Shown: positions 1-9,145 of the stretch, in pieces | How positions within the stretch are numbered: position 1 is the stretch's first letter | Layout: each line of letters starts with the position of its first letter | NCBI GenBank assembly: GCA_014529385.2 | Contig: CM043942.1 | Span: forward strand, 8,372,001 to 8,436,000 | DNA length: 64,000 nucleotides | Direction of reading: 5' to 3' | DNA from: Adiantum capillus-veneris | Lineage: Eukaryota; Streptophyta; Polypodiopsida; Polypodiales; Pteridaceae | Notes under the pieces: generated by a model | Seen by the model: the letters and a program-made list of their open reading frames with translations, nothing else | Told to the model about the DNA's origin: nothing | Database searches by the model: none | Translations under genes and position numbers: made by a program

Positions 1-3000
1 GATGATATTCTTGACAGATTAGAGGGTGCTGCAATTTTCAACAGGATAGACCTTAAGAGTGGGTACCATCAAATTCGTATCAGGGCAGAGGATGTGCATA
101 AGACTGCGTTTAGGACGACACTTGGTTTGTATGAGCTCTTAGTGATGCCGTTCGGTCTTACAAATGCTCGTGCTACGTTCAATAGGATGATGGATCGGAT
201 TATCCGCCCACATCAAAAGTTTGTCGGCACATTCTTTGATGACAGGATAGTCTATTCAAATTTCAAAGAATGAAGAGAAGTATAGGCGTCACCTGACCAT
301 TGTCTTCGAAGAGCTACACAGTCACCAGGTTGCTTGTTAATCCTAAGAAAAGTGAGTTCTTTTTCGAAGAGATTCACTTTCTTGGCCACATAGTGTCAAA
401 GGATGGTGTCTGAATGGATCTTGTTAAGGTTGATGCAATTAGGACATGGCCAAATTTAAAGACCATGCTTGATGTCCTTAGCTTCTTGGGCTTATGCTCT
501 TACTACAGAAGGTTTATCTCAGGAATTTTATGGAGATTGCTTCACCCCTTCATGCTCTACAAAAGAAAGAGTGTCATGTTCAAGTGGACACAAAAAGAGA
601 TTTCGGCTTTTAATCTCTTAAAGGAAAAGATGACTTCGGATCTAGTAATTGTGTTACCAGATCTCAGGGAGTCATTTGTGGTCCAGTTGGATGCGTGTGG
701 CAATAGTATTGGGGCAATGCTAGTGCAAGATGGTTGGGTAGTAGCTTACGAGAGCAAAATCTTGCAAGGGTCAGAAAAGACTATGCAAATGTCACGTGCA
801 CATCTAACCCTATGTGTACATGGACAAGCTACTTCATGACATGGGTTTAGTTCAGCTAGTTTAGGAAGTGTTCTGGGATTTTGTGAGTGTGTTCAGAGAC
901 CGTGCATGTCCAGACACTTAGATTAGATGCATATCCTCTAGTTGCACACAGCATGATCATCAGATTACAGTCAGAACCCATCAGGAGCACTTTTACAATG
1001 CATAGACCTATTTTTCCTATTTTTGACATTTTTCACTTATTATTTTTAAGTGACTTTTGTTGGGAACTGAGTAGGGCAATTTGGGCAATGATGTATATAA
1101 GCAAACCTAGCGCTAGCACTTTCTGGCAAAAGAGGCAGCAGGAACCAAAGTTCAACATGCACCTTCTCAGTAAGACCCCCCACATCAGCAGAGCTAGCGT
1201 TTTTGCATCAGGACAACCGGCAGTAAGCAGAACAGTTTTCAGTCCTAGAGTTTTTGCATCAGCATAACCCTTCAGCGTTTTGCAGATTCACCGCGACGGA
1301 ACACCAAGAAGCATCAACATTTTCAGTTTTCAGCACCTAGACACTGCAGAACAAGTCCCAAACCTCGCAGACCTCACCTTCTCGCAGTAGATCCTCGCCG
1401 CACGGTCAGATCCAGCGTAGTTTGCAGATTCAGCCTGGAAAACGCAGATTTCATCATCTGCATTTTCAGCGCGTCGTCATTGCATCGTTGTCATCGCCGT
1501 CATCACCAACATAGAGTCAGAATTCAGCAGATAAAGATTTGCAGATTTCAGCCATTAGCATTTTCAGATTTCAGCCCATCTCCTCGTCGTCCTCATCATC
1601 GTCGACATCGCCGGCAAGTCTAAGCATTGTAGAGATTTGTGCAATCAATAGTAGACCGCTCTTGCCATAGAGAGTGGGGCCTTGGGTTTGACAACATTCT
1701 GGTGTCGTATTCTTCTCTCTCCTATCTCTCAGTCTCAGCACCTTCATTCATAGTGCTCATCACTTTGTTTGTGTCCATTGCACTCTCTCACTAAAGGAAC
1801 GGAAGGCTCTCCCTTTCGTAAGTAAAAGGAACCCTTGAGCACAGTTCGGAGCACTCATCTTGAGCAAAGTTCAACATTCACTTCCGCTCCACCTAGCAGC
1901 AAATCTATGAGAAAGAGCTACTGGCCGTCATTCATGCCTCTCTAGTTGGAAGCACTACCTGTTAGGTGCTGATTTTGTTGTCCAGATAGATCACTAGACC
2001 TTGCAATACTTCTTGACACAGTCAAAGCTATCCGAAAAGCATATGTGATGGGCAAACATTCTCTCTATGTTCCACTTTCAGATTTTGTATGTGGAAGGCA
2101 AGAAGAATTTGTGGTTGATGTGTTATCAAGAAAGCCACAAAGTTCAGTTGTGTCAATTCCTTATCATCATGAGCTTGATGACATGAACGAATAGTATGCT
2201 ATTGATGAAGATTTTGCAAGGATCTTTGAACAATTGCAAGATGGGCAACGTCATGAGCACTACCTCCTTAAGGACGCTTTTATGATGATGCATGGCAGAT
2301 TATGTGTCACTAGGCCATTGCAACATAAGGTTATGGTAGAAAGCCATGTCCCATCGTATGCCGGGCGTTGTGGTATAGATGCGATGGTGAAAGTGGTCGA
2401 GACGTTCTTTTATTGGCCTACTTTGAGGAGAGATGTGGATGCCTTTGTGCGAGCATGCTGATTTGCTAAAAGATCAAGTTTGACAGACAAAAGGCACCAG
2501 GGTGTTACAGCCACTGTCTATTCCAAATAAGCCATGGGAAAGAATTGCTATGGATTTTATCTTCTATCTTCCAAGAACATCGTCAGGGAATGATGGTGTA
2601 TAGACCATTATTTGCAGGTTGAGCAAGTAGGCCCATTTTGTTCCTTTCAGGAAGAAGATAAAACCTGACCGGATGGCACGATTGTTTATGTACAATGTTT
2701 TGAAGTACCATGGTATGCCACAATCAATTATCAGTGATCGTGTTCCTCGTATGGAGAGCCTGTTTTGGAGAGGCTTGTTTGAAAACATGGGCACCACGCT
2801 CAATTTTTCAGCTTCATTTCATCCACAAACTGATGGACAATTAGAATAGGATAATTCTAGTGTCTTGGATCTGTTGAAGTGTTATGTGTCAGATAATAAG
2901 GGAAAGTGGGAACAATATCTACCCATGCTTGAGTATGCGTACAACAATACGGTGCATTCGTAAACAGGCAAGGCACCCTTTGAGATTGTTGAGGGTGGGA

Positions 3001-3175
3001 AAAAGGTTCCTCCCATTTTGCACACAAAGGACAATTTTTGAAGCAGATCGTTATGTTGAGAATACCTTGAAGCCTTTGAGTTACAATCTACGTATGCCCC
3101 AACCCAACGTGCTCGAAAGAGGGGTAATGATGGAGCTAGCACATCAAATGTACATACGGATTTAGGTCAATAGAA
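1..3175 (+). pseudogene. Ty3/gypsy pol remnant: RT, RNase H, integrase
   Basis: The window opens inside the reverse transcriptase of a Ty3/gypsy element. Frame 1 reads through the RT palm ([18 protein letters not shown]) to the catalytic FFDD at 232-243, then stops. After frameshifts the thumb and RNase H start follow at 414-789 (SYYRRFI, then VQLDACG). RNase H resumes at 1904 (YEKELLAV). The integrase zinc-binding region and core lie at 2234-3165, with a catalytic Asp in SDRVP and the typical FHPQTDGQ. In-frame stops at about 2460, 2610, 2850 and 2962, and loss of the second zinc-binding His (AGRCG instead of AGHRG), show that it is dead. A solo LTR at 790-1898 interrupts it. Family assignment from the motifs is firm; lineage within Ty3 is not. 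Confidence 0.9.
790..1898 (+). mobile_element. Solo LTR inserted in RNase H of the pol remnant
   Basis: This block begins TGTCACG and ends CTAGCA, the TG...CA form of an LTR, and is flanked by the 5-bp direct repeat GCAAA (785-789 and 1899-1903). Removing the block and one repeat restores the RNase H reading frame across the site, so the ends are set by the host sequence as well as by the termini. A TATATAAG box is at 1094-1101. No internal region accompanies it, so it is a solo LTR left by LTR-LTR recombination. Its sequence differs from the LTR at 3401. The open frame at 887-1267 inside it has no recognisable protein content. Confidence 0.85.
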
Positions 3176-3390
3176 GTGGACACTGCTCTACAAATGCTAA
3201 AGGTATTATGCTCACTTCTAAGTTCTATCGTAGATGAAATGACAAAAGTATGAAGGTCTCATTAAGTCATTTGTATCCATGTTTCATGGACTTTCATGCG
3301 GATACACGTGATGATAAAAGGGTGCTAATCACACTAAATCATCTATGTCATGTATATTTGGCATGCAATCGAGGACGTTTGCGATTTCAA

Positions 3391-3400
3391 GAAGGGGGTA
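3391..3400 (+). other. Polypurine tract of the Ty3/gypsy element
   Basis: The purine-rich GAAGGGGG followed by TA lies directly before a TGTCAC LTR start at 3401. This is the position expected for the plus-strand primer of the element whose pol remnant ends upstream. Confidence 0.65.
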
Positions 3401-4735
3401 TGTCACAAGGCTGTGGTAACCACTAACCTTAATTGTTGGTTTCTTTCCCTTGATTTTTATTTAAGTTTTGGGACCCTCTTTTTTGAAGTTACAAATGGCA
3501 GGACATTGTGTGGCCAGTGTGAAATGGCCGGCGGCCGAGAGTTTCACGTGTAGTCAGAAAGGGCAAGTCGCCACGAGATGGTTGGGCCAGTCAGCACTGG
3601 AATCCAAGCTGTAAAAGGGTGTCTAGGCTCAGTTCAAAGTCATTTAGGTCCCTCGCTACACTTATAAGTCGGTGGGTACTAGGAAATTAACTCAAAAGAG
3701 GCAAGGTGGACATATGGCAGCTCTAGAGCAGTTTTCCCAACTTGCATGAAGAGGGGGCACCCATTTCAAGAGGGGAGGCTGATTTTAGCTAAGTAAGTGA
3801 ACTACTGTGTGTATGAGTAGTGGGTGCAAGTGATCACAGCTTTAATGGAAAGCTTGGCTTCCCCCTTGTCTTATGTAGCGCGATGATTCTGCTATCCTGC
3901 ATCTCTCTCCCCCTTTGAATACAGAAACGTGATGCCCCTCTCGAGGGCTTTTCATATGTATGTACAGTTGTGTCGGTTCATGCGCGATTGCTGAGGCAAG
4001 AGCCTCTTGCACAGGTACTAGATTAGCTAGTTGCAAATCCCCTATAGGTACAGGTGAATTCGGAGAGATTTCACGCGAGAAATCTCGTTTGATTCAAAGG
4101 GCAAGTAGCCCTACAGGTGCGGGAGCTCGAGGGCTTGCTACGGATGCGACTGGCACACGAAACAGAGCCCAAAACAGAAAAATACAGCCTGCTGTGTATT
4201 TTTGCAGGTTTAAGGTTTTGGACCTAATTGGTCCCTAGTACCCCCAAGAGCTTCGGGAAAGCGTTGGGATCACTGTACAGGTGATCTGGTGCATTTTCAG
4301 GGCAGAAAACAGAGAATTCAGCGTGCTGCAGATTCTCGCCAGGTTCAGAAAAGTGTTCGTGTGCACCGGGAAAGTCACCTTTGGCATGGGAAATTTGTCT
4401 ATGAAGCCTCCTGCTACGGTTATGCTACCGAAATCGGGCTAGAGTAGGTCATTTTCAGCCCGGTAAAAGTGGGACAGCTCGTAGGAACTTGCAGGTTTTC
4501 TCCCAAGTTTTATAAGAATAAAGAAATACCGAAAGGGGCGCCAATCTTTGGGGCCTACAGGGTGTCACTATCTGCTTGGTAGCAATCTAGCTGCCAAGCT
4601 GTGCTTTGTTTGAAGTGTTAATTCCAGTCAAAGGTTTATTCGTGAAGTTTTCCTCTGTTTCGTAAAGTCAAGTAAAGTTTATCAAGTAAAGAATTGGGTG
4701 AAAGCTAAAGTCTACCGCCCTAAGGGCCGGTTTCA
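3401..4735 (+). mobile_element. 3' LTR of the Ty3/gypsy element (right end approximate)
   Basis: The LTR starts TGTCAC right after the polypurine tract. It has a TATA-like CTTATAAG near 3661 and an AATAAA near 4514-4520. Nothing coding is recognisable in the 1.3 kb; short open frames here are chance. The right end is not clear because a short LINE tail begins at about 4735. The 5' LTR lies outside the window, so LTR identity cannot be used for dating. Confidence 0.6.
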
Positions 4736-4785
4736 ATAACTCTCTAGTCTCATAGGTCAATATGGCCTTTAGAAGACGTTAATAT

Positions 4786-4816
<31 letters not shown>
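4735..4816 (+). mobile_element. Minimal 5'-truncated LINE tail plus (TC)n
   Basis: About 40 bases match the 3' end of the LINEs downstream: a CATAGGTCA box, the AGGTCA-ATA-TGGCCT hairpin at 4754-4768 and GAAGACGTTAATAT. They run straight into a (TC)n tract, 4784-4816. No LINE coding sequence precedes them, so this looks like an extremely 5'-truncated insertion. Confidence 0.65.
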
Positions 4817-4817
<1 letters not shown>

Positions 4818-6716
4818 AACCCTAAACCATATGCTGACACTCAGAGCCATCATTGAGGAGGGTAGGGCACATGGGAGAAGGATTTATTGTAGCTTCGTGG
4901 ATTTCCGCAAAGCATTTGACATGGTGCCCAGAGCCAGACTGATGCGCAGACTACAGGAGATGGGAGTGCCCATTGAGTTGATTTGGGGGATCATGGCTCT
5001 ATACAGATCAATGGTGGGACATGTATGCACTCCAAAGGGAATATCTAATTTAGTTCACTCGACTATTGGAGTGAAACAAGGCTGTCCATTGTCTCCTACT
5101 CTATTTGGTATGTATATAGATTAGGTTTCTGATTACATTTACAGAGAGGGTGACAGAGGTGCCCAACTGGCAAGGACATGGACTCCATTGTTGTTATATG
5201 CTGATGATATTGTGTTGACCTTGGTAAAACCAAGGTTATGGTGTTTAACACCACACCGCAGTGGATCAGGAGATCAACATATGGTCGGGAGATTGTGGAG
5301 TACGCAGATGCATACACTTATCTTGGGGTAATCTTCATTGGGCCAAAGTTTCTTTGAAGAGAGCAACAGAGACTAAACTGACCAGAGCGTATGCGGCCTT
5401 GGGAGGATTGGAGAGGATGTGTTCGCAAGTTCAATTCCAGGAACCTTGAACAAAGCTCTGGCTTCGGCTGATTAGAGCCAAGGCCCCCGTGCCACACGAG
5501 ATCATTAGAGCGGAGTTAGCGCCCCCCCCCCCCCCCCCCCCCCCAATAGAGATAGAGGCGCTTACAAGATTAGTCTTCTTTATGCACAACTTATGGGATA
5601 CTACCGGAGACAGATATGCTAGATTGGCCCTTGAGTACTCCAGACAATTAGCTTTACCATGGGACACATCATGCTGGTATGCACAAATGTCATCATGGTT
5701 CTAGATACATGGTTTTAGCATGGAAATCTTGCCTCCCTTCCAGTACTCCCTTGATGCACCATCGTTGTCTCTTACATGGGTGGAGATTACTAGACTCATT
5801 CGCCAGGACCTGAACCAGTCGGACACCAAGAGTACATGGATAGAGCCGACGCAATTGTTGGGCACGAAGATGGCTTTCTATAGAGAACATCTTCTTCAAC
5901 TCACAGGGGATGGGTTTGTGATTTGTCCCAGCATTATGGATACACATCTATCTCATGGGTTATGATGTGCCATTGGTCAGATACGGACATCTTCACACCA
6001 GCTTGAGATTGAGACCGGTAGATTCAGAGGGATACCGATAACTAGCAGGATATGCCGCCTAAGCCATATAGAGCCAAAGACAGACACATTATATATGTCA
6101 GTGCACATTGTATTACGAGATACGAGGTCGCTTCCACTCTCTATTCAGAGAAGGCTTCGGACCCTTTTTGAGAGTCATGAGCTATGGGGACCAGAGATGT
6201 GTTGGCCAGTATCTACTCGAGTTACACAGACACAGAGATAGTTTACTGAGGAGACCTGGAGAGAGACAGTCCCAGAGACAGATTACTGATTTCTTCACCC
6301 CAAACATTGAACAGATAGAGGAGCAGCCACCATTGCAAAGCTCAGCTCATACTCACACCCGTGGTACTCTCATTAACCAAGCATTGGAAGGGAGATCGAG
6401 ACGCCCAGGATTGAGGAGAGGAGCTTCATAGCATTGATGAAGACTACAACAGAGGATTCGAGCCATACTATCTCAACATCTAGAGTACAGATGAGGATGG
6501 ATTCATCACCCATTGTATCTTTCTCCTGTATTGGGCACCCATTGTATCAGTGATCACACATACCCCACATAGTTCGAGCTAGTAGCACTTGTAGATTCAT
6601 TTTAGTATTTCTTTTTTTGTACTCAGACACGGTACCGGATTCACAATTTTGTATTGCATTGCTCTCATAGGTCATTTTGGCCTTTTGAAGGCGTTAATAT
6701 ATCATTTCATTTCATT
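4817..6716 (+). pseudogene. LINE copy A: 5'-truncated ORF2 (RT to C-terminus) and 3' UTR
   Basis: Begins in (TC)n and enters the LINE reverse transcriptase at the LTLRAIIEEG segment, which matches copy C from 11077. It keeps FVDFRKAFD, STIGVKQGCPLSPTLFG and YADD, then has deletions, stops and frameshifts. A 23-base poly(C) tract at 5522-5544 encodes a run of prolines at the same place as the 48-base tract of copy C. The C-terminal region is degenerate at the zinc knuckle but retains the DFFTP and RGTLIN segments. The 3' UTR ends in the family tail (hairpin 6669-6683, GGCGTTAATAT, ATTTC repeats) and then (TC)n. Confidence 0.85.
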
Positions 6717-6719
6717 TCA

Positions 6720-6801
<82 letters not shown>
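6717..6801 (+). repeat. (CT)n microsatellite at a LINE-LINE junction
   Basis: About 40 CT units lie between the tail of LINE copy A and LINE unit B. Open frames reading through it give only Ser-Leu or Glu-Arg runs and are artefacts. Confidence 0.95.
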
Positions 6802-6803
<2 letters not shown>

Positions 6804-6852
6804 GAAGCCCACATTTGCCAGTGTCGTGGCAACACCCCCCAAGGTGGACAGC

Positions 6853-7521
6853 ATGGCTCGGCTTCAACATGAAGTCGAAAGACTTCGCAAGGAAAATGAC
6901 GCCTTGAAGGAAAGACTCGCAGCCATCGAGTCTCGCCTCACAATTGTGGAGGACTCCAACAAGGGAAAGATGGAACAAAAGGAAATCCAGCTCAATACGG
7001 AGACGGAAATCATCCTCACAGAGAAGGTAAAAACTCAAGTGCAAGATGTCATTTTCCACAAAGTTGAAGATCGGGTGGCGTCCATGCTACGCGAACAACA
7101 ACGACAAGATGCTATTGCTCTCAATGTCCGCATTGGCGGGCTCCCGAGCGATTGGCAAAGAAAGGAGAACCCCAAGTTCCACGAGTCTTTCGCTCGCATC
7201 CGAACAACCCCCATGAATCAATGGGATCCAGCGTCAATCACCACTCTCGCTCACGAGCATTGCACCAACCATGCAATTCTTACCTTCAAGACCAAAGCGG
7301 ATCGAGTCAAGCTCCTTGAGCAATCGAAGCTTCTCAAAGACACAAAAATTTGGTTTGCCGAAGATCTCACACCCACCCAGCTTAAACAAAAGAAGGCAGA
7401 ACTACAGAAGATGCGAGAAGCGCGCATAGCAGGAAAATGGGCAGTCTACCGAGGAGGTAGAGCCATTATTCAAGAGTTTCGAACTCCCAAACCGGTTCCC
7501 TCCTCACCTCCTTCTGCATAG
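6853..7521 (+). CDS. LINE ORF1 protein (unit B), probably 5'-truncated
   Basis: The open frame runs back through the CT repeat, but sensible protein begins around 6800. The first good Met is at 6853 (MARLQHEVE), which I use as the start. Residues 4-36 form a heptad-like coiled coil rich in Leu, Glu and Lys. An RRM-like region follows, from NVRIGGLP to AILTFKTKAD, and then the segment KIWFAEDLTPTQL...WAVYRGGRAII, which has the style of LINE ORF1 RNA-binding proteins. The neighbouring ORF1 at 8225 shares this plan (GDDLSLSQ...FYRDGKVVI). No ORF2 follows: the 3' UTR and tail come immediately after, so the unit is an ORF1-only insertion. No frameshift is visible over 223 codons. Confidence 0.7.
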   Translation: MARLQHEVERLRKENDALKERLAAIESRLTIVEDSNKGKMEQKEIQLNTETEIILTEKVKTQVQDVIFHKVEDRVASMLREQQRQDAIALNVRIGGLPSDWQRKENPKFHESFARIRTTPMNQWDPASITTLAHEHCTNHAILTFKTKADRVKLLEQSKLLKDTKIWFAEDLTPTQLKQKKAELQKMREARIAGKWAVYRGGRAIIQEFRTPKPVPSSPPSA

Positions 7522-7690
7522 ATTTTGTTCATCTTATCTTATCTTAACTTTCTTTTTGGACCCTCAGTCCTTAATTGAGATGTATCACACAATCCCCTCT
7601 CTTTTGTAATGTTTTGTTTTTGGTCCCATAGGTCATATCTGACCTCCGTGGACGATAATAAAATCTATCTATCTATCTCTCTCTCTCTCG
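7522..7690 (+). mobile_element. 3' UTR and tail of LINE unit B
   Basis: Non-coding stretch after the ORF1 stop. It ends with CCCATAGGTCATATC..., whose AGGTCA-TATC-TGACCT hairpin (7630-7645) is perfect, then GACGATAATAAAA, (TCTA)n and (TC)n. The tail is related to, but distinct from, the tail of copies A, C and D. Confidence 0.7.
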
Positions 7691-8224
7691 CCCTGCTCCC
7701 GCTGTCCCTCTCCCTCTCCCTCTCTCCAGCTGCTCCCGCTGTCCCCCCCCGCTGCTCCCGCTGTCCTCCCCTCCTTGCTCGCGCGTCTCTCTGCACCCCC
7801 CCCCGCTCACGCACTGCCGGGTTGCCGGCGCGGGCTCCCGCCGCCCTTGCTCGCGGCTGCTCTGCACCTGGCCTTGCGCGCTCTCTGCTCCCGTCCCCAT
7901 GCCTTATTTTCCTGCAACCCTAACCTCCCCCCCCCCCCCCCTGTGAGAGAGAATGGACCCTTTTGCACAAGCGTAGAGAGAGGAGGAAGTTGTAGCGTAG
8001 AGAGAGAGTGGATGGATCTTTTTCTAGCGTAGAGAGAGAAGGAAGTTTAGGAGTAGAGAGAGAGAGTGGATGGATTTGAGGCGTAGAGAGAGAATGCGTA
8101 CAGAGAGGAAATCCAAGAGCGTAGAGAGAGAAGAGGTTTGCTCGCGTAGAGAGAGAAAAAAAAGAAAAAAAAAATCCGCTTCCCCTTCCTTTCCCTTTCC
8201 CTTCCTTGCCGCGGCCTCTCAATC
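7691..8224 (+). promoter_or_regulatory. 5' UTR of LINE copy C with GCGTAGAGAGAGA repeats
   Basis: GC-rich, pyrimidine-rich DNA (7691-7926) and a 15-base C run (7927-7941) lead into about eight copies of a GCGTAGAGAGAGA-type motif between about 7968 and 8160, spaced roughly 15-30 bases apart. The end lies directly upstream of ORF1. LINE 5' UTRs often carry the internal promoter in such repeats; that role is inferred here. Confidence 0.6.
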
Positions 8225-9115
8225 ATGAGAAAGCTGAATAGCAAGGATGACCCAATGGAGGATGCCATCCAAAAATGCAAAGAAGAACTGAGCGAGTCCA
8301 TTAGCAAGATCAATCGCCACCTCTTAGGTACTATTAACGGACTCGACGCACGAGTGGCAACACAGGAAAGCACGATACGTACACTCGAAGATCGCGTGAA
8401 GGCCCAAGATGAGGAAATCTCACTACTCAAGGAAGAGCTTGTAGAGGTGCGATCACAGAATGTCCTCGAAGAGGGAGAACTTCAACCCTTTGTCATTGAA
8501 GAGCTTAACACAATTAAGGAACAAGTACGGGCCATCAAAGAAGGTGGGGAGAAACAAAAAGAAATGACGACCTCATGGGTAGATGTCATCACAAAGACCC
8601 AACAAAAAGCAGAAAAGGCCGAAAAATGGATCGAGATTGTCAAGAAAGGGAAAGGCAAGGAAATAACTCCCACCCCCACACCAACCATCATCAACTTGAC
8701 ACTAGAAGAGGAGCAAAGGAGACGTGTGCGGGCCTTACACGTAAGGATATGTGGCCTCAGAGACCAAGATAATGTAGATAAAGAGGTGAAAGGACTCATG
8801 ACTCTGGTGGGGGTCAACGAGCAGACGCATACGAGGGCCTGGAGAGTGGGCACTAAGAAAAGTGGGAGCAACGGAGAAACCTCGAAGGAAAGGGCACTCA
8901 TTCTCCGCTTCCCCTCCATGGAAACAAAGAAAGACTTCTTGAAGAAGAGAGCGACTCTAAGGAAGACGTGCATCTTTCTTGGAGATGACCTCAGCCTCTC
9001 ACAGATTGCTCATATGCAAGAAGTAATGCTGGAAATAAGAGCAGCAAGGGAAAAGGGGAAGATTGATTTTTACAGGGATGGAAAGGTGGTGATATTGGAG
9101 CGACGCCCCGCATGA
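8225..9115 (+). CDS. LINE ORF1 protein (copy C)
   Basis: An uninterrupted 296-codon frame begins at MRKLNSKDD and lies 30 bases before ORF2. Residues about 15-85 form a long charged coiled coil, expected to drive trimer or oligomer formation. Residues about 165-295 form an RRM-like region and C-terminal domain (RALHVRICGL, RALILRFPSM, FLGDDLSLSQIAHM, IDFYRDGKVVI). The family binds the element's RNA as a chaperone in the RNP. The same protein is found degenerate at 20488-21105, which supports a true LINE gene. I see no zinc knuckle. Being intact beside a damaged ORF2, it may still be translatable. Confidence 0.85.
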   Translation: MRKLNSKDDPMEDAIQKCKEELSESISKINRHLLGTINGLDARVATQESTIRTLEDRVKAQDEEISLLKEELVEVRSQNVLEEGELQPFVIEELNTIKEQVRAIKEGGEKQKEMTTSWVDVITKTQQKAEKAEKWIEIVKKGKGKEITPTPTPTIINLTLEEEQRRRVRALHVRICGLRDQDNVDKEVKGLMTLVGVNEQTHTRAWRVGTKKSGSNGETSKERALILRFPSMETKKDFLKKRATLRKTCIFLGDDLSLSQIAHMQEVMLEIRAAREKGKIDFYRDGKVVILERRPA

Positions 9116-9145
9116 CGGTGCGAGACCTATGGGACCACACTAAAG

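Noticed and set aside
6654-7059. Open frames reading through the CT repeat on both strands (Ser-Leu and Glu-Arg runs)
   Set aside because: They are produced by the microsatellite; the only supported product here is ORF1 on the + strand.
8047-8430. Minus-strand 127-codon frame over the LINE 5' UTR and ORF1
   Set aside because: It overlaps the intact ORF1 on the opposite strand and consists of Leu-Ser runs from the GAGA motif.
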